From NCBI RefSeq assembly GCF_051857475.1, contig NZ_JBPZGZ010000008.1, positions 1 to 64,000 on the forward strand: DNA of 64,000 nucleotides, given 5' to 3'. The stretch is from Pelomonas sp051857475. GTDB taxonomy: Bacteria; Pseudomonadota; Gammaproteobacteria; Burkholderiales; Burkholderiaceae_C. The notes under the pieces were generated by a model, which was not told where the DNA came from, did no database searches, and was given only the letters and a program-made list of their open reading frames with translations. The translations under genes and the position numbers were made by a program. This document shows, one piece after another, positions 25,907-34,365 of the stretch (positions within the stretch are counted from its first letter, which is position 1; each line of letters begins with the position of its first letter).

Positions 25907-27357
25907 AGAAGACCCTCATCGCTCTGTCTATGCTGGCTCTCGCAGCCGGCGCCCATGCCGCCCTCAAGCCTGGCGACATCGCGCCCGACTTCCGCGCCAC
26001 GGCAGCCTTCGCGGGCAAGACCGTCGACGTGCAATTGAAGGACGCCCTGGCCAAGGGGCCGGTCGTCGTCTACTTCTACCCGGCCGCCTACACCGGCGGC
26101 TGCAATCTGCAGGCCCATGCCTTCGCCGAGAACCTGGCCCGCTTCACGGCGGCCGGAGCGACCGTCATCGGTGTGTCGGGCGACGGCATCGAAAGGCTGC
26201 GCGAGTTCTCGGCTGACCCCGAAACCTGCGCCGGCAAGCTCGCGGTCGCCTCCGACGCCGACGGTCGGGTCGCGCGCGCCTTCGACATCGCCACCGCCGC
26301 GACACCGGCCGGCCGCAAGACCACCAAGGGCCAGGACATCACCCACGCCCGCGCCGAGCGCACCAGCTTCGTCGTCGGCCGCGATGGCCGCGTCGTCGCC
26401 ACCGTCGGTGGCCTGGCGCCCGAGGCCAATGTCGATGCGGCCCTCGCCGCCGTGCAGTCTCTCGCCCCTGCGCCGGCCCGCACCGGTGCCATTCCCGGCG
26501 TCGTGGCCGACGGCACACCCATCGTCGTGCTCGGCGACGGCTTCAAGGGCACCGAAGGCCCGCTGGCCCTGCCCGACGGCAGCTTCGTCTTCACCGAGAC
26601 CCAGGACGCCCGCATCACCCGCATCGCCGCCGACGGTCATCTCAGCACCCATCTGCGCGACACCAACGGCGCCAACGGCCTGGGCCTGAACGCGGCCGGC
26701 GAGATCGTCGCCGTGCAGGTCAATGATACCCGCGTCGGCACCCTGGGCGCAGCCGCCAAGACCTTGGCCAGCGGCTGGGCCGGCAAGCCCTTCGGCCGGC
26801 CCAACGACCTCGTCGTCGCCCGCGACGGCAGCATCTACTTCACCGACTCGGGCCGCAATGCCAACCAGGCCGCACCGGCTGCTGGAGAAACCGCGCCGCC
26901 TGCCGTCTACCGCGTGAAGCCCGGCCTGCTGGAACGCCTCGCCGCCGACATCACGCGGCCCAACGGCATCCAGTTGAGCCCCGACGAAAAGACCCTGTAC
27001 GTAGCCGACACCGCCGGCGAGCATGTGCTGGCCTATGCGCTGCAGGCCGACGGCAGCCTGGGCACCAAGCGCCCCTTCGCCAAGCTGGCCGGCTACCGCC
27101 AGGCCCAGAACGGCAGCTTCAGCAGCGGTGCCGACGGTCTCGCCGTCGACGCGCAGGGGCGCCTCTATGTCGCGACCAACGCCGGCATCGAAGTCTTCGA
27201 CGCCGCAGGCCAGCCCCTGGGCGTCATCGCGCTCCCGAAGCAGCCGCAAAACCTCGCCTTTGCCGGCACGGAGAAGAAGCAGCTCTTCGTCGTCGGCCGC
27301 GGCGCGGCCTACCGCATCGACACGCTGGCCCAGGGCTACACCGGCCGCGCCAAGTAA
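25903..27357 (+). CDS. Peroxiredoxin fused to SMP-30/gluconolactonase-like propeller
   Basis: 484 residues, exported (signal MKKTLIALSMLALAAGAHA). Residues about 20-175 are a thioredoxin-fold peroxiredoxin of the BCP/PrxQ type: LKPGDIAPDFRAT, then YFYPAAYTGGCNLQAHAF with the peroxidatic C67 and T64. The usual BCP resolving Cys five residues on is His72; C109 is the only other cysteine nearby. Residues about 190-484 form a six-bladed propeller of the SMP-30/gluconolactonase family (FKGTEGPLALPDG, GKPFGRPNDLVVARDGSIYFTDSG, SSGADGLAVDAQGRLYV), including the Glu, Asn and Asp that bind the metal. The fusion suggests that peroxide handling is tied to sugar-lactone or related hydrolysis in the periplasm; this is inference. 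Confidence 0.85.
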   Translation: MKKTLIALSMLALAAGAHAALKPGDIAPDFRATAAFAGKTVDVQLKDALAKGPVVVYFYPAAYTGGCNLQAHAFAENLARFTAAGATVIGVSGDGIERLREFSADPETCAGKLAVASDADGRVARAFDIATAATPAGRKTTKGQDITHARAERTSFVVGRDGRVVATVGGLAPEANVDAALAAVQSLAPAPARTGAIPGVVADGTPIVVLGDGFKGTEGPLALPDGSFVFTETQDARITRIAADGHLSTHLRDTNGANGLGLNAAGEIVAVQVNDTRVGTLGAAAKTLASGWAGKPFGRPNDLVVARDGSIYFTDSGRNANQAAPAAGETAPPAVYRVKPGLLERLAADITRPNGIQLSPDEKTLYVADTAGEHVLAYALQADGSLGTKRPFAKLAGYRQAQNGSFSSGADGLAVDAQGRLYVATNAGIEVFDAAGQPLGVIALPKQPQNLAFAGTEKKQLFVVGRGAAYRIDTLAQGYTGRAK

Positions 27358-27382
27358 TCCCTCCCCCGCCCCCACCCATCTC

Positions 27383-27841
27383 ATGAAAACCACCCTCATC
27401 GCCCTGACCACCCTGCTGCTGGCCGCATCCGCCCAGGCCCAGCAGGCCCCCAAGCCCGAACAGCTGATCAAGTGGCGTCAGTCGGCCTACCAGGTCATTG
27501 GCTGGAACACCGGCCGCGTCAAGGCCAACGTGGACGGCACGTACAACAAGGACGACGTCATCCGCGCGGCCAACACGATTGCCGCCGTCGCCAATGGCGG
27601 CCTGCCCACCCTCTTCGCCGCCGGAACCGACAGCGGCAAGGGCTGGCACGACACCTCGGTCAAGGCCACCTTGTTCAGCGACGCCGCCGGCGCCGCCGCC
27701 GCCCAGGCCGCCTTCGGCAAGGAAGCCAACGAGCTGGCCCGCGTCGCCCAGGGCGGCGATGTGGCCGCCGTCAAGGCCCAGCTCGCCGCCCTGCAGAAGA
27801 CCTGCAAGGCCTGCCATGACGACTACAGGAACAGCAACTGA
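27383..27841 (+). CDS. Exported cytochrome c'
   Basis: 152 residues from the ATG at 27383, 25 bases after the fusion gene. The signal is MKTTLIALTTLLLAASAQAQ. Length and motifs agree with true cytochrome c': QLIKWRQSAYQVIGWNTGRVKANV at the start, LFAAGTDSG and FGKEANELARVAQGGDVAAV in the middle, and CKACHDDYR at 141-149 close to the C terminus. It is a periplasmic haem protein that may bind small gases or pass electrons. It is the third CxxCH protein in this run. Its stop codon shares bases with the next start. Confidence 0.87.
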   Translation: MKTTLIALTTLLLAASAQAQQAPKPEQLIKWRQSAYQVIGWNTGRVKANVDGTYNKDDVIRAANTIAAVANGGLPTLFAAGTDSGKGWHDTSVKATLFSDAAGAAAAQAAFGKEANELARVAQGGDVAAVKAQLAALQKTCKACHDDYRNSN

Positions 27842-28518
27842 TGAAAGCCGCCCTCTTTTCCGCATGCCTGCTGGCGGCTCTCGGCGCCCGGGCCCAGACC
27901 GCGCCCGCCGCAGCCGCCAGCGCCCCGCCCCCTCCTCCCTTCAGCTTCTTCGTCACCAGCACGGGCGGCGGCAATGGCGCCAACTACGGCGGCCTGGAAG
28001 GCGCCGATGCCCACTGCCAGAAACTGGCCGACGCGGCCGGCACGCCCTTCAAGACCTGGCGCGCGTACCTGAGCACCCAGGGCGCCGGCGCCGTCAATGC
28101 GCGCGACCGCATCGGCAAGGGCCCGTGGACCAATGTGCGCGGCCAGGTCGTGGCCCGCGACGTGGCGCATCTGCATGGCGACACGCTGGAGCAGGCCCAG
28201 CTCGGCAGCAACCTGACGCGCAACACCGCCCTGACCGAAAAGGGCGAACGCCCCAAGGCTGCCGGCGACACGCCCAACGAGCACGACATCCTGACCGGCT
28301 CGACCCAGGACGGCCGCGCCTACCCGGACGGTGCCGACAAGACCTGCCGCAACTACAGCTCGGGGGCCGAGGACGGCTCCGTGCAGCTCGGCCACTTCGA
28401 CCGCACCGGGGGCGGCAACGCGTCCTGGAACTCGGCCCATGCCAGCCGCGGCTGCAGCCAGCCCAAGCTGGTCAGCACGGGCGGCGCGGGCCTGCTGTAT
28501 TGCTTCGCAGCGAACTGA
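27841..28518 (+). CDS. Exported endostatin/lectin-like domain protein
   Basis: 225 residues with signal MKAALFSACLLAALGARAQ and a Pro/Ala linker. The core FFVTSTGGGNGANYGGLEGADAHC, then KTWRAYLSTQGAGAVNARDRIG and a closing block SWNSAHASRGCSQPKL...GLLYCFAAN, matches the bacterial relatives of the collagen XV/XVIII endostatin (C-type-lectin-like) fold. Four cysteines in these blocks are placed to form the fold's disulfides. The function in bacteria is not established. It is the last gene of the redox run, starting at the final base of the cytochrome c' stop codon. Confidence 0.78.
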   Translation: MKAALFSACLLAALGARAQTAPAAAASAPPPPPFSFFVTSTGGGNGANYGGLEGADAHCQKLADAAGTPFKTWRAYLSTQGAGAVNARDRIGKGPWTNVRGQVVARDVAHLHGDTLEQAQLGSNLTRNTALTEKGERPKAAGDTPNEHDILTGSTQDGRAYPDGADKTCRNYSSGAEDGSVQLGHFDRTGGGNASWNSAHASRGCSQPKLVSTGGAGLLYCFAAN

Positions 28519-28614
28519 GCCGCGCGGTCCACGGGCCGGCCTTGCCCGCCTCAAGGACGGCGGCGCTGCCCCACCCTAGAATTTGGCCAACAAGTTCAGG
28601 GTGCACAAGGCGAA

Positions 28615-30804
28615 ATGCGAATCCGGACCCGTCTGCTGGTCGTCGTGTTCGGGGTCTGGCTCGCCGCAGCGGCAGGCTTCGGGCTGCTGACATGGAATCT
28701 GCACAACCAGAAGGCGGCTGCTGACCTGCAGCAGGTCAAGGATTTCGCCGACGGGATCAACACCCTGGTCGAGCGTGAACTGGACAAACGGGTCGTGCTG
28801 GCGCGTGCCTTGGCCTCGTCGCGGGCGGTGCGCGACGGCGACCTTGCGCGCTTTCACGAAGAGGCGGCCGTCGCCACGCGCGCTTCCGACAGCTGGGCCC
28901 TGCTGGTGGAGCCGGCTTCGCTGCGGGCCAACACCCTGGCGCCCTTCGATCCGACGCCCATCCCGCGCACCCGGCCCCGCCCGCTTGCGCAGACCGGGCC
29001 TGCCATCGTGTTCGTGCCCAAAGGCCCCGTGTCCATGAAGCCGGTGGTCACCGTGACGGTACCGGTGCCGGGCATGGAGCCTCAGCGCTACAACGTCGGC
29101 GTCGCCTTCGAGCCTTCCAGCATCCAGAAGCTGCTGAAGGCCGAGAACACGCCGGCATCAACCTTGACATCCGTCGTCGACGACGAGCAGGTCATCATGG
29201 CGCGTTCGCGCGACCCGGAACGCTGGGTCGGCGAGTCGGCGTCCACCACCTTCAAGAAGCGCATGCTCGAAGGCGGCTTCGGCTTCGCCGAATCGACCAC
29301 GCTGGACGGCATGCCGTCGCTCACCTATCTGACACGCCCGAACGCCTATGGCTGGTCGGTGGTGGTGGCCATCCCGCGGGCGCAGATGGCCGCCGCGGCG
29401 TGGGCGGCGTCGGCCAAGGCCATGGGCGCGTCCGGCGTGCTGCTGCTGATGCTGCTCGCGAGTGCCCTGTATGGCGCGCGCGCCATCAGCGCCGCCGTGG
29501 AACGCCTGAGCGCTGCCGCCGTCAACCTCGGCAACAATGAAGTGCCGGAACGCCTGCAATCGGGTGTGAAGGAGTTCGACGACGTCGCCGCGGCCCTGCA
29601 TGCCGCTGGAGTGAAGGCCCATGAGTCCACCGCCCTGCTGGAGCGCCGGGTCGACGAGGCGGTGCGCGCCGAGGCCGAGGCCCAGGCCAAGCTGCTGCAG
29701 GGCCAGAAGCTGGAGCTCGTCGGCCGCCTGACCGCCGGCGTGGCCCATGACTTCAACAACCTGCTGCAGACCATCACCACGGCGCACCAGGTGCTGAACC
29801 TGCGTGTGACCGGCGAGCGGGAGCAGAAGATGCTCAGCGCCGCCGCGCGCGCCACATCCAAGGCGGCCGACCTGGTCAAGCAGATGATGATGCTGGGGCG
29901 CGCCCAGGCGCTCGAACCCACGCTGGTCCATGTTGCGGACGCGGTGCTGAAAGGGCATGACCTGACCAGCAAGGCCGTCGGCGCCGGCGTCGCGCTGACG
30001 GCGGCCATCGCCCCCGGCCTGCCGCCCGTCTTCGTCGACGCGGCGCAGTTCGACATGGCCTTGCTCAACCTGGTGTTCAACGCTCGTGACGCCATGCCTG
30101 CCGGCGGACGCATCCACGTGTCGGCACGCCTGGCGCAGCCCGATGAGGTGGCCGACTTGCGCGCCGGCGACTACCTGTGCCTGGAGGTCGCGGACGACGG
30201 CACCGGCATGAGCCGCGAGACGATGGCGCGGGCGCTGGAGCCCTTCTTCACGACCAAGCCCGTCGGCTCCGGGACGGGGCTGGGCCTGGCCCAGGTGCAC
30301 GCCTTTGCGCTGCAGTCGGGCGGCAACATCAAGCTGAGCAGCGAGCCGGGCCAGGGCACACGCGTGACCCTGTTGCTGCCGGTGGCCGCCCAGGCGACGC
30401 ACGCGCCAGCCGACCGCTCGCCGCTGGCGCCGCCGGCCTTGTCGCATCCGGAGCTCAAGGTGCTGATGGTGGAAGACGATGCGCTGGTCGCATCCGTCGT
30501 GGCATCGGCGCTGCGCGGCGCAGGTCACGACGTCCAGGTCTGCCACAGCGCCGACCAGGCCGTCGAGGCGCTGCTCACCGACAAGCCCTTCGACGTGCTG
30601 TTCTCCGACGTCGTCATGCCGGGCTCCATGAATGGCGTGGAGCTGGTCGGCTGGGCCAGGACGCATCGCCCCGACCTCGCGGCCATTGTGGCGACCGGCT
30701 ATGCAGACAATGTGGATGCGCTGAGCGTGCCGGTGATCCGCAAGCCCTATGACGTCGATACCCTGCAGCGCGCCCTGGCCGAAGCCGCGGCGCAGCGCGC
30801 CTGA
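28615..30804 (+). CDS. Hybrid sensor histidine kinase with receiver domain
   Basis: 729 residues. A membrane helix at about 7-28, a periplasmic sensor of roughly 240 residues (Cache-like: FADGINTLVERELDKRVVLARAL through GWSVVVAIPRAQM), and a second membrane helix near 275-290 are followed by a HAMP-like segment. The phospho-acceptor helix is LVGRLTAGVAHDFNNLLQTI with the H-box His. The ATPase domain shows NLVFNARDAMPAGG, DDGTGMS and GTGLGLAQV. Residues about 615-725 are a receiver domain (VLMVEDDALV, DVLFSDVVMPGSMNG with the acceptor Asp, VIRKPYD). The signal and targets are unknown; it may serve the upstream redox cluster, but this is inference from position only. Confidence 0.92.
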   Translation: MRIRTRLLVVVFGVWLAAAAGFGLLTWNLHNQKAAADLQQVKDFADGINTLVERELDKRVVLARALASSRAVRDGDLARFHEEAAVATRASDSWALLVEPASLRANTLAPFDPTPIPRTRPRPLAQTGPAIVFVPKGPVSMKPVVTVTVPVPGMEPQRYNVGVAFEPSSIQKLLKAENTPASTLTSVVDDEQVIMARSRDPERWVGESASTTFKKRMLEGGFGFAESTTLDGMPSLTYLTRPNAYGWSVVVAIPRAQMAAAAWAASAKAMGASGVLLLMLLASALYGARAISAAVERLSAAAVNLGNNEVPERLQSGVKEFDDVAAALHAAGVKAHESTALLERRVDEAVRAEAEAQAKLLQGQKLELVGRLTAGVAHDFNNLLQTITTAHQVLNLRVTGEREQKMLSAAARATSKAADLVKQMMMLGRAQALEPTLVHVADAVLKGHDLTSKAVGAGVALTAAIAPGLPPVFVDAAQFDMALLNLVFNARDAMPAGGRIHVSARLAQPDEVADLRAGDYLCLEVADDGTGMSRETMARALEPFFTTKPVGSGTGLGLAQVHAFALQSGGNIKLSSEPGQGTRVTLLLPVAAQATHAPADRSPLAPPALSHPELKVLMVEDDALVASVVASALRGAGHDVQVCHSADQAVEALLTDKPFDVLFSDVVMPGSMNGVELVGWARTHRPDLAAIVATGYADNVDALSVPVIRKPYDVDTLQRALAEAAAQRA

Positions 30805-30813
30805 AGGCCACGG

Positions 30814-31503
30814 TTAGCGCCTTCGCAAGCCTTCCACGTCGATGACGAGAATGCCCTGGCGGCGGGCCTCGATCAGCCCGTCGGCATCCAATTGTTTCAG
30901 CGCCGCATTCGCCCGTTGCCGCGACACCCCGGCCAGCAGGCCGATCTCGCTCTGGCTGAAGGGCAGCAGGTTGGCGCGGCCGGGATAGAGATAGGGATCG
31001 AAGAGGCTGGCCAGCGTGTGCGCAACCCGGGCGTCGATGCTCGGCAGGCGGCCGATGGCCAGCAGCTCCATGAAGTGGCCGAGCCGGGCGTTCAGCAGCC
31101 GCGCGACGAACTGGTTGAAGGCCAGGCTGCTGTCCAGCAGCCACTGGAAGATGTGCAGCGGGATGAGGGCCACGCGCGCCTCGCGCTGCACCACGGCGTC
31201 GTAGCGCCAATGCCCCTGCTTCATCAGCGTGCCCTCACCGAACCAGGTGCCGGAACAAGCCGCCGTCAGCGCCGTCTCCTCGCCTTTCTCGCTGACGACC
31301 TTTTGCACCACCAGGCCGTCCATGATGCCGACCCAGTAGCTCGCCTCGCCGCCGGTGCTGACCACCGATTCGCCAGGGAAATACGTCCTTTCGATGGCCG
31401 CGGACAGCACCAGCTCGAGATCGCCCGTGGCCAGGGTCCGGCCCCAGGGCGAGGTGCGGATGAAGGTGTAGAGGTCCTTGGAGGCTTGCATCTCGAGGCT
31501 CAA
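30814..31503 (-). CDS. Crp/Fnr-family transcriptional regulator
   Basis: 229 residues. The N-terminal cyclic-nucleotide-binding-type barrel runs about 20-130 (YFPGESVVSTGGEASYWVGIMDGLVVQ, then GTWFGEGTLMKQG). The long dimer helix is NQFVARLLNARLGHFMELL, and the C-terminal winged helix contains LPFSQSEIGLLAGVSRQRANAALKQLDADGLI. The Arg/Ser pair that grips cAMP in Crp is not evident, and there is no N-terminal cysteine cluster as in Fnr, so the ligand is unknown. Its start overlaps the stop of the binding-protein gene (ATGA), so both are co-expressed. Confidence 0.88.
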   Translation of the reverse strand: MSLEMQASKDLYTFIRTSPWGRTLATGDLELVLSAAIERTYFPGESVVSTGGEASYWVGIMDGLVVQKVVSEKGEETALTAACSGTWFGEGTLMKQGHWRYDAVVQREARVALIPLHIFQWLLDSSLAFNQFVARLLNARLGHFMELLAIGRLPSIDARVAHTLASLFDPYLYPGRANLLPFSQSEIGLLAGVSRQRANAALKQLDADGLIEARRQGILVIDVEGLRRR

Positions 31504-32300
31504 GGCAGGGAGCTCAGCGCCTCGCCGCGGGACAGATAGGCGCTGAATATCTTCAGCAGCGTGCCGTCGGACCGCATGGCGGAAATCGCCTCCTGGATGC
31601 GGCGGGCATCGTCCTCACGCACCCTGGCCCGCGACAGCGCGAAGCCTGCGGCGTAGTTGTCGCCCGGGAAGGCGTCGATGACGGTGATGCGGCCTTGCAG
31701 CTTGCTGTCCGTCAGGATGCGCTTCCAAACCACGGGCTCGGACAAGAAGGCCGCGTCACGCCCCAGTGCAACGAGGCGGGCCGCCTGTCGGGCATCGGCG
31801 TATTCGTCGACCCGCCCCTGCTGGTGCAGCATGGCGATCCAGGGATCCCACTGCGGGCCATGCTTGAAGCCCTTGACAACCGCCAGGCGCAACTCGGGGC
31901 GCTCGGCGAATGCGTCCAGCGTCGCCACCCGGTCAGGCAGATCGGACCGGACGAGCAGCCGGTTGCGCCCGGTCATGTAGATCACGAAACGTGCAAACCC
32001 CTTGCGCTCGTCCATCTCGATGGCCGAGACCGTCATGTCCAGGCTGCCATGGGCCAGATCGGTCCAGGTGCGGACCCTGGAGTCCACGAAGGTCTCGAAC
32101 CTGCAGCCGGTCCGGCGCGCGACTTCCGCGACGATGTCGACGTCGATGCCCGCTGCCTCCGGCCCTGCACGTCGGTAGGCCAGCGAACCATATTCGTACA
32201 AGGCCACGCGGTAAGGGCCGCACACGGCTGGCTGTGCCAAGGCCGGCGCACTGCATGCGCCCCAACACAACGCCGCCACCCACATCCCAAACTTGCCCAT
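31500..32300 (-). CDS. Periplasmic solute-binding protein, family 3 type
   Basis: 266 residues with signal MGKFGMWVAALCWGACSAPALAQ. The mature part follows the bacterial solute-binding family 3 pattern: GIDVDIVAEVARRTGCRFETF, SLDMTVSAIEMDERKGFARFVIYM, LRLAVVKG, and a closing segment RIQEAISAMRSDGTLLKIFSAYL. Such proteins bind amino acids or similar small molecules. No permease or ATPase genes are near. Coupling to a Crp/Fnr regulator suggests a sensing role instead of plain import; this is inference. Confidence 0.82.
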   Translation of the reverse strand: MGKFGMWVAALCWGACSAPALAQPAVCGPYRVALYEYGSLAYRRAGPEAAGIDVDIVAEVARRTGCRFETFVDSRVRTWTDLAHGSLDMTVSAIEMDERKGFARFVIYMTGRNRLLVRSDLPDRVATLDAFAERPELRLAVVKGFKHGPQWDPWIAMLHQQGRVDEYADARQAARLVALGRDAAFLSEPVVWKRILTDSKLQGRITVIDAFPGDNYAAGFALSRARVREDDARRIQEAISAMRSDGTLLKIFSAYLSRGEALSSLP

Positions 32301-32417
32301 GCGCCTTTATTACCCAACGAGTCTCGGCCGAGTATCGGTGGGCTGCGTGTGAGGCTCGCGTGAAGACCGCTTCGCGGCGGCCGACAATGAACGACGCTCA
32401 TCGCCCCAAGGAAAGCC

Positions 32418-32960
32418 ATGCGCCTGATGCTGGCCACGACGCTCTCGCTGCTCAGCCTTGCGCAGAGCACTCCCGCCTGCAGCATTTCACGGGATTGGCG
32501 CCCGCCCACGGTGGAGGCGGCGTTGAACCAGGCAGAGGTCGTCATTCATGCCAAGGTCACCGCAGTGAAGCAGGAAGGTGGAGTGTCCTTGGCCACAGTT
32601 TCAGTTGAGCAGGTATTGAAGGGCAAATACTCGGGCCATCTGGTGGAAACAGGTGGCGGAGGAGCCTGCGGGATCGGGACATTCACGGTGGGGCGAAGCT
32701 ATGTGTTTTTCTTCGAGCAGCGCGGGACTTGGTACGTGACCGGGTTGCTGCAGCCTCGTTCGACCAACGGGGGTGAATCGCGTCTGCTGGATGCCAACGA
32801 AGTGATTCCAGCCTTCAACGCCTTGTCCAAGCGCGACCGCTGGACACCGGGTGTCTGGGTGCCAGAGGCGCAGTGGGACTTGCCGCCTTACAAAACCTCG
32901 CTGTCCACGGTGAGGCTGCTCAATGAGCGCGAACGGCAGTACCGGAGCCAGCAGCGATAA
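32418..32960 (+). CDS. Secreted protein with TIMP-like pattern, unknown function
   Basis: 180 residues. The signal MRLMLATTLSLLSLAQSTPA is followed at once by CSI, then PPTVEAALNQAEVVIHAKVTAV, VSVEQVLKGKY and GGACGIGTFTVGRSYVFFF. This order (Cys just after cleavage, beta strands with VxxVxKG, a later CG-x-F) resembles the OB-fold TIMP/netrin-like domain of short bacterial exported proteins. Base composition is visibly lower in GC than its neighbours, so it may be a recent arrival. No partner gene is adjacent. Confidence 0.65.
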   Translation: MRLMLATTLSLLSLAQSTPACSISRDWRPPTVEAALNQAEVVIHAKVTAVKQEGGVSLATVSVEQVLKGKYSGHLVETGGGGACGIGTFTVGRSYVFFFEQRGTWYVTGLLQPRSTNGGESRLLDANEVIPAFNALSKRDRWTPGVWVPEAQWDLPPYKTSLSTVRLLNERERQYRSQQR

Positions 32961-33045
32961 CGACCAGGCATTGCCTTGGGCCGATGCGAGGCCGTGGGCA
33001 CGCCGGCCGTCATCGTTGGGCTCCGGATAAGAGGCGAAGGATTGC

Positions 33046-34248
33046 TCAGTAGTCGTCTCGCCCGTGTGTGGCCGTCGTCCAGCCAACGAACTGGTTCGAC
33101 CCACCGTCAGGACGGCGCTGCTTGGCCAGTTGCTGGAAGTTCGGGATCGCCACGCCGCGGTTCATATAGCCGTTGACGGCGATGTCCATATAGCCAGCTT
33201 CCATGTAGGCGCCCTGGCAATTGCGCACGCCGCTGCCGTTCAGCAGGGACTTGGCCATGTACTCCAGCCCCTTGGCCAGGCGCGGCGTCGTCTCGCCCGA
33301 GGCCTTCCACAGCCAGATCGAGGTGTCGCCCGTCTGGATGACGGACATCTCCGCGGCCTGGGACAGGCCGATCAGGTTGTACTGCGGGTGGGTGCAGTCC
33401 CGGTCCTTCAGCTCGTTGACTTCACCGCTGGAGAAAACCGACAGCGGGATCATCTCGGTGATGCGCTGGGCGCCGGCGGCGTAGCGCGAGGCGTTGTCCT
33501 GGTAGACGCCGGCGGCCATCATGGCCAGGCCCGCGGAGACCGCCCAGTTGTTGACGCGGGTCTTGGCCTTCTCGGCCTCGTTGTACTGGCGGTCGACAAA
33601 GCCGTTGAAGGTGTTGATGTCGGCCTGCGACCAGGCTGCCTGGCCGTTGTTGTAGCGGCGGATGACTTCGGCCGCGCTGACCCAGACCGGCAGCATCCAG
33701 GCCGCCTCCAACTGCACCTGGGCTGCGTTGGTGCCCGAGGCCACCGAGTAGGTGCGGAAGGTGCGCGCCCAGTCGTTGAGGATGGCGACCGCCTTGTCGC
33801 GGTGGCGAGCGTCGCCCGTCTTCACCCAACGCAGCGCGTTCAGATAGGCCGCCTGCGCATCGTCCTTGTAGCGCTTCTCCTGGGGCCCGATGGCGCTGCC
33901 GACCACCTCCACGTTGGACAGGGCTTGATGGGAATAGCTGTAGCTGCTGCGCGCGTCGTTGAGGATGGACTCGTAGCCCGTCTTCATCACGCTGGCATTG
34001 GGCGAATTCCAGGCCGCCTTCATGCTGTCCAGGCGGGCCTGCGTCATGAAGAGTCCGGGGTGCTTGAAGGTCGTCGGCGTGGCGGCCAGCGCGCGGCTCA
34101 TGCTGCCGCCGTCGGACTCGGCGGCGGCGACGCTGGCTGCGGGGCCGTCAGTGCCGCCTCCGCCGCAGGCCGCGAGCGCCAGCAAGGCGACGGCAGAAGC
34201 GAGTTGCTGGGTTCTGGATTGAACGACTCGGAATGAAAGATGGCTCAA
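33046..34248 (-). CDS. Alginate-lyase-family polysaccharide lyase (lipoprotein)
   Basis: 400 residues. A lipoprotein signal (SAVALLALAAC at about 18-28) and a short linker precede a single alpha/alpha-toroid lyase domain of the alginate_lyase Pfam family: FKHPGLFMTQARLDSMKAAW, ILNDWARTF, VNNWAVSAGLAMMAAGVYQD and VNELKDRDCTHPQYNLIGLSQAAEM. The NNW and H-x-x-Y blocks hold the residues used in catalysis in PL5/PL38 enzymes. PL38 members act on beta-glucuronan, which fits the glucuronate pathway encoded next door; the assignment to PL38 is inference. It would cut a uronate polymer outside the cytoplasm by beta-elimination. It is the last gene of the leftward operon. Confidence 0.82.
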   Translation of the reverse strand: MSHLSFRVVQSRTQQLASAVALLALAACGGGGTDGPAASVAAAESDGGSMSRALAATPTTFKHPGLFMTQARLDSMKAAWNSPNASVMKTGYESILNDARSSYSYSHQALSNVEVVGSAIGPQEKRYKDDAQAAYLNALRWVKTGDARHRDKAVAILNDWARTFRTYSVASGTNAAQVQLEAAWMLPVWVSAAEVIRRYNNGQAAWSQADINTFNGFVDRQYNEAEKAKTRVNNWAVSAGLAMMAAGVYQDNASRYAAGAQRITEMIPLSVFSSGEVNELKDRDCTHPQYNLIGLSQAAEMSVIQTGDTSIWLWKASGETTPRLAKGLEYMAKSLLNGSGVRNCQGAYMEAGYMDIAVNGYMNRGVAIPNFQQLAKQRRPDGGSNQFVGWTTATHGRDDY

Positions 34249-34365
34249 GGTTGTCTCCTTAGTGGTGGCCTCTTGTTTCGCCGGCCAAAGCGAGTCCCGG
34301 GCGCCCCACCGGACGGTGAGGCACCAGAGTCGGAGTCGCTCCAGGGGAGCGATGAATGGGGTTGC

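Noticed and set aside
28542..28582. TTGCCC and TAGAAT as a promoter of the histidine kinase gene
   Set aside because: The spacing is about 29 bases, too long for a sigma-70 promoter; only the -10-like hexamer is credible.
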